NCBI GenBank assembly: GCA_003427395.1
Contig: BFEA01000120.1
Coordinates: 2,754,698 to 2,799,217 of the forward strand
DNA from: Chara braunii
Lineage: Eukaryota > Streptophyta > Charophyceae > Charales > Characeae
Length of the DNA stretch: 44,520 nt
Reading direction: 5' to 3'
The translations under genes were made by a program, and so were the position numbers. Positions 39,715 to 44,520 of this stretch are shown in pieces. Position 1 is the first letter of the stretch; each line of letters begins with the position of its first letter. The notes under the pieces are model-generated. The model was not told where the DNA came from, did no database searches, and saw only the letters and a program-made list of their open reading frames with translations.

Positions 39715-39725
39715 AAAAAAAAAAA
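39480..39725 (+). mobile_element. GGGACGC module and poly(A) at the LINE 3' end
   Basis: GGGACGCTGGACCTGTTTTC, CACCAAGTGACACTCCCCAC and CAATAGATGGAGTC are followed by two direct copies of TACCTCAGCGACCCAGGGGA (39,570 and 39,642) and an A tract (39,679-39,725). It lies about 160 bp after the LINE frame on the same strand. It may be the LINE's own 3' end or a separate insertion. Confidence 0.7.
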
Positions 39726-39877
39726 CACAACGGTCCTGTTCTCGCCGCTGGCCGATTGGGTTGCTGGTGAAATGAAGCACCATGCGGCATGCACCCTGTT
39801 ACCCTGTATCAATCATGCAAATGTAGGGGGATTCAAACCTGGTAATATATTTCGTCTGGGTGGTGATGGAGCCAAAG

Positions 39878-39924
<47 letters not shown>

Positions 39925-40412
39925 AAGAAATTTGTTCATCACCTAATCCGAAAAGTTTGCCGCCAGGGCCTACAGTGCCACAATGGCTGGCAGCACCAGC
40001 CAAAACCGAAAAACAGTGCACCGCTGGTGGCTCAGAAAAGCTTGGCACACAGTCCACCTGCTGCTTTGTGCGCCAAGCTTTTACCAATGCAGCGCTGCGC
40101 GGCAAGCTTTTCGGAACCGCCAGCAGCTCTCTTTCTTTCTTTCTTGGCTGGCGCTGCCGCCCATTGTGGTCCAGTAGGCCGAGCCGCAAAATTTTTTGGA
40201 GCGGGCGACAAACAAATTTCTGCAAGGCCGGGCCTGGAGGCGTTGCACTGCGCAACAAACAAGCTTTTCCGAACCGCCAGGGGCGCAATTTTTCTCTTTT
40301 TTGGCTGGTGCCGCCAGCCATTGTGGCGCTGAAGGCCCGAGGCGTGAAATGTCTGGAGGAGGTGATGAGCAGCAAATATCCACACGGCTGGGGCCGTGTA
40401 CTAGCGGTTTAA
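39726..40412. repeat. GC-rich inverted/tandem repeat of a family B interior, with a B right end
   Basis: Three ~130-158 bp units: one inverted (about 39,933-40,045) and two direct (from 40,103 and 40,261). Each has AAGCTTTTCCGAACCGCC and TTGGCTGGTGCCGCCAGCC, then ATTGTGG. The same core lies inside the elements at 456-624 and 42,421-42,643. The block ends GTGTACTAGCGGT-TTAA (40,409-40,412). An A run occupies 39,877-39,922. Confidence 0.7.
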
Positions 40413-40522
40413 AGCTCTTTTAGTTAGGCTACTGGACCTGCCTGCAGGGCCTGTGAACCCAGAGGAAGGCAATAGGAACCACATATGCAGTCGAAGGGCA
40501 CTCAAACGATGCAAACACTCCG

Positions 40523-40572
<50 letters not shown>

Positions 40573-40869
40573 CGATGCAAACAGTCCGAGCAAACAAGCT
40601 GTAAATTAAATATCAATCATCTTTCATCAGTGTGAAAAGAAAAGGGCCTGCCAAACCAGAGGCAGGGCCTTGTCAGGGGCACTGGGGAATACCCGGTTGA
40701 GGCTTTTTTTGTCCCTTTTCTTTTTTTTCGAATTGCGACTTCCAGTCAGCTTTTTTTTTTTTTTTTTTTAACAACAAGTGGGGGAAGGCGAAAGGGCCTA
40801 GCTCAGTTTTTGCATCAACTTGCATGATTGGCACACAGGGTCATTTTTGCTGTTTTTACTACTTTTTTT
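40413..40869. other. unassigned, long A and T runs
   Basis: A run 40,526-40,570 flanked by the direct repeat GATGCAAAC, CTCCGAGCAAA and GATGCAAACAGTCCGAGCAAA (40,507 and 40,573). T runs near 40,705 and 40,751-40,769. No retroposon head recognised for the A run; the flanking repeat suggests a target duplication of a poly(A) insertion. Confidence 0.5.
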
Positions 40870-40945
40870 CAGACTGGAAGATGCTGCCAGTACAGCTATA
40901 ATGACTGTCCGTGACACTACCTTCTTCCCCCGAATACAACGTATG
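40870..40945. mobile_element. rearranged family A remnant
   Basis: An internal piece (CAGACTGGAAGATGCTGCCA, GTACAGCTATAATGACTGTC) is followed by a left end (CTACCTTCTTCCCCCGAATA) in the order opposite to an intact element. Confidence 0.55.
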
Positions 40946-41139
40946 GCAGTGTTGGACCCTCCGACGGTTGGCAGCCCTTGACTGATCGGCTGCCGACCCG
41001 CCGACCGATCGGCTGGTCGGCACCTACCGGTCGGGGGTTGTCGGCACCCAGCAAAATAATAATAATAATTAAAAAAAAAAAAAAAAAAAATCGGGGGGGC
41101 AGGGTCCAGAACCGCTAATAACACCACCAACACCCCCCN

Positions 41140-41141
<2 letters not shown>

Positions 41142-41203
<62 letters not shown>

Positions 41204-41209
41204 ACACAG
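41142..41209. repeat. (CA)n microsatellite near a single N
   Basis: About 33 CA units with minor interruptions; a single N lies at 41,139. Confidence 0.95.
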
Positions 41210-41638
41210 GTGTGTGCACACACATGTGAAGGTTACCGAGCTCTCTCCCTCCCGCCCTCCCTCTCTCACACACACGCAGAGGTGTATATGTCACTCCAGT
41301 GACGCATGAAGAAGTGTGCATAAGAACTTTTAAAGAGACTGCAGGTCATTTCTGCAATTGGATTAAGCCATTGATTTTGTAAGGAAGCCTGGGTTCATTG
41401 CATTTTCACTTGATTTTTTTTATTTTTTTTGTACTTTTGGGCCTTTTGGCATAATTCGTCCATCAATTTGCTGTCCTGGTTGCATACGTGGTCCAATTTT
41501 CACATCTCGTATTTTTTCCTTCTTTTTTTTTCCCCTGTCATCTTCCACCTGATGATTCTTTCCTTCGTTTCTATCTCATATAGCAGCCAGCAGAAGAGAT
41601 TACTCTCTGGTCACTGCTTCTGTTGTCAGTAATCTTCT

Positions 41639-41644
<6 letters not shown>
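41210..41644. other. unassigned intergenic DNA
   Basis: No supported feature. Confidence 0.4.

Positions 41645-41679
<35 letters not shown>
41645..41679. repeat. (CT)n microsatellite
   Basis: About 17 CT units, ending seven bases before a sequencing adapter. Confidence 0.95.
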
Positions 41680-41682
<3 letters not shown>

Positions 41683-41685
41683 GTG

Positions 41686-41723
41686 CTGTCTCTTATACAC
41701 ATCTAGATGTGTATAAGAGACAG
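41686..41723. other. Nextera mate-pair junction adapter (artefact), second copy
   Basis: The same 38-bp doubled Tn5 mosaic end as at 14,008. Sequence on the two sides need not be adjacent in the genome. Confidence 0.97.
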
Positions 41724-41833
41724 GTGGATGGTTGTTTTCTGACTGGTTGACTGAATGCCGACTGGTCGTCCCTACTGGTTGGCTGCAATACGGTTGGCGG
41801 TCGGGGTCGGCGGTCGGCAGGGGTGCAACCCTG

Positions 41834-41921
41834 ACGTACGGTCCTTATAGCTGTATGTGAGCCATCTTTCAGTCTAGTTACAGCTATGATGATCGTACGC
41901 TGCATTCGGAAAAGAAGGTAG
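41834..41921. mobile_element. family A MITE, left end degraded
   Basis: ACGTACGGTCCTTATAGCTG and CAGCTATGATGATCGTACGC arms, right end GAAAAGAAGGTAG; the left terminus is lost. Confidence 0.65.
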
Positions 41922-42104
41922 CGCCTTCCCATAAAGACACTCTGGCAACATAAAGACACTGGCTTCTTTCCGCTTTTTGTATTTCCTGAACTTTGTAAGG
42001 ACATTTGTAAATAGCCCTCGGCCAAAACAAAAAAGAATTCACCGCACGCCGCACTACCGGTCGCGCAACCTTTTTTATGGGTCAACTCATTCAAATGTGT
42101 TCCT

Positions 42105-42402
42105 AGACCAACAGGCCTAGCTCAGTTGGTACACCCATGAACTGTTGAAATACCGACCGAAGTTCAAATCCATAATATAATAATATTCCATATAATCAAT
42201 GTTGAAAATGCAATTGTACATGAAAAATGTGCTTCCAATTGGTTTAAGAACCTCCAGCGACTCCAAGCTGTTTATGATTTATGCAACTTTGGCATGTTTC
42301 TGTTTTTTTTTTTTTTTTTTTTGGGGGGGGGGGGGGGGGGGAGGAAGACATGTTTCTGTTGCCATTTGCTGGGGCCGGTCCGTTCGATGATGATATCTTA
42401 AA
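42105..42402 (+). mobile_element. SINE-S copy split by an insertion
   Basis: The head (42,113-42,175) has an excellent box A (TAGCTCAGTTGG) and box B (AAGTTCAAATCC) with the CTGTTGAAATACCG arm. The tail motif TTCGATGATGATATCTTAAA is at 42,382. The ~190 bp between are foreign and include a T20-G19 block flanked by 12-bp direct repeats (CATGTTTCTGTT at 42,293 and 42,349). Confidence 0.65.
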
Positions 42403-42420
42403 GATTGAAAGCGGTTGCCC

Positions 42421-42643
42421 TTAAACCATTACTACCTCCGAGCCTCTTCTTGCCGAGGCGGAGAACTGCACGTGAAGCTTTGGCTGGCCGAAGCACCAGC
42501 GCCACGTTTTCTGTTTGCTTTTGGCTGGCACCGCCATCCCTTTTGGTCCGGTAGCGCCCGGCCTCCGTTGGCCTCTGAAGAATGCGGTATAGGTTGTATA
42601 TACGGCTTTGCCTTCCAGCCTGAAAGGTAGTGTTTGGTTTGAA
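42421..42643. mobile_element. family B foldback MITE, long subtype
   Basis: TTAA-ACCATTACTACCTCCG at the left and GAAAGGTAGTGTTTGGT-TTGA at the right. The interior carries a GCTTTTGGCTGGCACCGCC core shared with the block at 40.1-40.4 kb. Confidence 0.65.
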
Positions 42644-42713
42644 AAAAAAAAAAAGAGAGGGAAAGGTGTTGCTAGTGCACGAGACCGCTGGGCCGCGCTG
42701 GCCATTCCGATAT

Positions 42714-42836
42714 CTACCATTTTCACCCGCGAATAGAGTGTGTGGTCACCATCGTCGCAGTGTTCGGGCCAGTTTTCAGTCTAGAATCTAGATACAGATA
42801 AAATGACCGGGCATTCTCTTTGGGTGAAGACGGTAA
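42714..42836. mobile_element. family A foldback MITE
   Basis: CTACCATTTTCACCCGCGAA at the left and TTTGGGTGAAGACGGTAA at the right; one GGTCA arm is diverged. Confidence 0.65.
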
Positions 42837-42983
42837 TGAAGAGGTAAGGAGTTCAATTCGTGCTCGACGTAACGATACGAGTGGCTTGCCTGCTTTTCTG
42901 ACTTTACTCGTTCCTTCGTTGACCCGATGAATGTTCTACCTCTTTGTCTTTTAATTCAGCTTTCTTTCTTTCTTCGTCTAGGA

Positions 42984-43094
42984 CTACCGTCTTCACCCGA
43001 ATAGAACGCCCGGTCATTATCGCTGCATCTGGACTGTCAGTTGGGCTAAATGCAGCTATAATGACCGGGCGTTCTATTCGGGTGAAGACGGTAG
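42984..43094. mobile_element. family A foldback MITE, near-perfect copy
   Basis: The 111 bp pair almost end to end: CTACCGTCTTCACCCGAATA, GAACGCCCGGTCATTAT and their inverted complement, around a central loop near 43,030-43,050. It is the least diverged copy, hence probably the youngest. Confidence 0.9.
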
Positions 43095-43338
43095 AGCTCA
43101 AGTATTCAATATCGTGGGAAGGGATCTGGGTAAACGTTTAAGTGCGAAACCAGAGAGAGAAAATCGCGCTCGGAATCACTGACCAAACTGTAGAAGATTG
43201 GGAAAAATCAGTGAGTGGCAAATGCACTCCCAGGCGAACGTCAGGTTGGAATACTATGTAGTAACCCCAAAGACTTGCCTAGAAGCATTTGAAGCACTTA
43301 CTCAAGGAAACTTGGTCCCCGGGTCATGAAACAGTGCT

Positions 43339-43382
<44 letters not shown>

Positions 43383-43429
43383 AGTGCTGATCAAACTTGC
43401 GAGAAGAACATAGAGGAGGCTCCCATGGC
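43095..43429. other. unassigned, with long A run
   Basis: A run 43,340-43,381 flanked by ACAGTGCTGGT and ACAGTGCTGAT (direct repeat). This looks like a target duplication around a poly(A)-only insertion. Confidence 0.5.
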
Positions 43430-43583
43430 TTAAACCACTAGTACCTTTGTCGGTTCGAAGGTCGGAGGCCGAAACGAAACGACGACCGCCGATCGGATTT
43501 ATCAACGGCGGGCTCGGCCTCCTGAAAGTTCGGAGGTAGACCAGCGCTTGTCGAAAATAGGCGCGGAGGTACTAGTGGTTTAA
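43430..43583. mobile_element. family B foldback MITE, well preserved
   Basis: TTAA-ACCACTAGTACCTTTG at the left and GAGGTACTAGTGGT-TTAA at the right (43,430-43,433 and 43,580-43,583), 154 bp. The interior contains further complementary GGTCGGAGGCCGA and TCGGCCTCC arms. It is the cleanest example of the TTAA flanks. Confidence 0.85.
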
Positions 43584-43947
43584 GACGAAAAATGGAAACT
43601 GTTTTTTTTTCTAGTGCAAATTTACTACAAAACATAAGTAGTCGAGTACGAGATCCAATGTCTCATCTGTCTTGCATGGGCTCACTAAAGTTGGGCCTGC
43701 GGCTTTGCTCACTTCGTGTCCTGAGCTTGCTTGCCCCTGGAAGTCCAAGCGGGAAACTTGTCAGCTACGACGGTACTTGAACAGGATCTGTCTTGTAGGT
43801 CGAATGCTCTTCTGTATCTACGAATACACAGATTGCTTGTCGAACCTGGATGATGAGTGGAGACTTCCATTGCGAAGAGGAAAAGAGAAAACAAAAGAAA
43901 CTGGTCACTTGATCCAGTGAAACCATGTCCACGAATAGACTGTAGCC

Positions 43948-43985
<38 letters not shown>

Positions 43986-44154
43986 GCCAAATAGGTTCGA
44001 CTCCGTAAGAGTACAATCGCAGTCTGTGAAGGAGACCTTCCTTCGCCCAATGTATGTAAATGTTTCAAGCAACATGTTTGAATGCTCAACTCCTTGATTG
44101 TCATGGATGGTAGCAGAGTGGGGAACGGATCTGCCCCGAAGCAGGACATATTGC
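43584..44154. other. unassigned, with A run
   Basis: A run 43,952-43,984 without a recognised retroposon head. No conserved coding sequence. Confidence 0.4.
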
Positions 44155-44484
44155 CATTTATAAATAACTGTATTTACTATTTGGGGCAACATTCAGTCTA
44201 GATATAGCAATAACGACTGTGCTCCGCATTCGGGCGAAGCCTGGTATTGCCTTCCCTGGAAAAGAACATACGGTCATTATGAATGCATTTGGGGCAACTT
44301 CAAGTCGAGATACAGCGATAATGACTGTTATGTTCTATTGGGGGAAAGCCTGGTACTGTCTTCACCCCCCCCCCTCCGAATCGAAACGAACGGTCATTAT
44401 GGGCCTCGCTGCACCACTTGTCAAACACCAACAGTCTAGAGAAAAAGTGATAACGACTGTGCGTTCTATTTGGGGGAAGGACAG
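44155..44484. mobile_element. three family A elements in tandem
   Basis: Three consecutive diverged copies, about 44,155-44,245, 44,246-44,354 and 44,355-44,484. Each has the CGGTCATTAT arm or its partner (GATAACGACTGT type), and TTGGGGCAAC, CAGTCTAGA-like middles. They share boundaries GCCTGGTA and GCCTGGTACTGTCTTCACCC, so each right end touches the next left end. Confidence 0.65.
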
Positions 44485-44486
44485 CA

Positions 44487-44489
<3 letters not shown>

Positions 44490-44520
<31 letters not shown>
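44490..44520. repeat. terminal T run
   Basis: The window ends in 31 T, possibly the minus-strand tail of a retroposon beyond the window. Confidence 0.8.

Noticed and set aside
39595-40332. 245-codon frame rich in lysine
   Set aside because: It reads through two poly(A) tracts and the GC-rich repeat. The opposite-strand frames are equally long, as expected of a repeat without coding constraint.

Overview
This is eukaryotic, almost certainly green-lineage, DNA made nearly entirely of transposable-element debris. The evidence is a Ty3/gypsy chromovirus pol with a C-terminal chromodomain, an L1-type non-LTR retrotransposon fragment, tRNA-derived SINEs with split A and B boxes, many poly(A)-tailed retroposons, foldback MITEs and long microsatellites. 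There are no operons, no prokaryote-like gene spacing and no intact conserved host gene. A large repeat-rich streptophyte (a charophyte alga such as Chara, or a bryophyte, fern or lycophyte) fits best; the species is a guess. The assembly is short-read: it has N gaps, single-N joins, and two copies of the 38-bp Nextera mate-pair junction left in the sequence.

Layout. 1-13.9 kb: foldback elements, retroposon 3' ends, a two-unit tandem array of a ~450-bp repeat (1995-2935), a tRNA-type SINE (3231-3345), two copies of a second poly(A) retroposon (9.2-9.6 and 10.3-10.6 kb) and several local tandem duplications. 13.9-18.3 kb: a degenerate Ty3/gypsy chromovirus (leader, broken pol with RT, RNase H, integrase and chromodomain, polypurine tract, 3' LTR), with an assembly-chimeric patch at 14.0-14.2 kb. 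18.3-19.0 kb: a second copy of the same leader, ending in a tRNA-like hairpin next to a U2 snRNA-like stretch. 19-25.8 kb: SINEs, retroposons, microsatellites, and a complex nested palindrome at 23,977-24,418. 25.84-27.11 kb: a solo LTR of the same superfamily with a 4-bp target duplication. 27-35 kb: more SINE, MITE and retroposon copies, with a 585-bp gap at 30,956-31,540. 35.5-36.5 kb: the only plausible host-type coding segment, a coiled-coil protein of unknown function. 37.65-39.7 kb: a 5'-truncated LINE. 39.7-44.5 kb: GC-rich inverted repeats, homopolymers, microsatellites, and a dense set of two foldback families.

Four repeat families, named here for convenience, explain most of the non-coding structure. 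Family B: foldback elements with ends ACCACCAGTAC...GTACTGGTGGT, flanked on both sides by TTAA, as expected of piggyBac-type target duplication. Family A: ~85-120 bp foldback elements with ends CTACCGTCTTCACCC and a GGTCATTAT core. GGGACGC module: a very short poly(A)-tailed element with a fixed 5' end and two hairpins, the first of which shows compensatory changes. SINE-S: a ~150-bp tRNA-headed SINE. None encodes a protein; they presumably depend on enzymes encoded elsewhere. The LINE fragment ends with a GGGACGC module and poly(A), which suggests, without proving, a LINE/SINE-type partnership.
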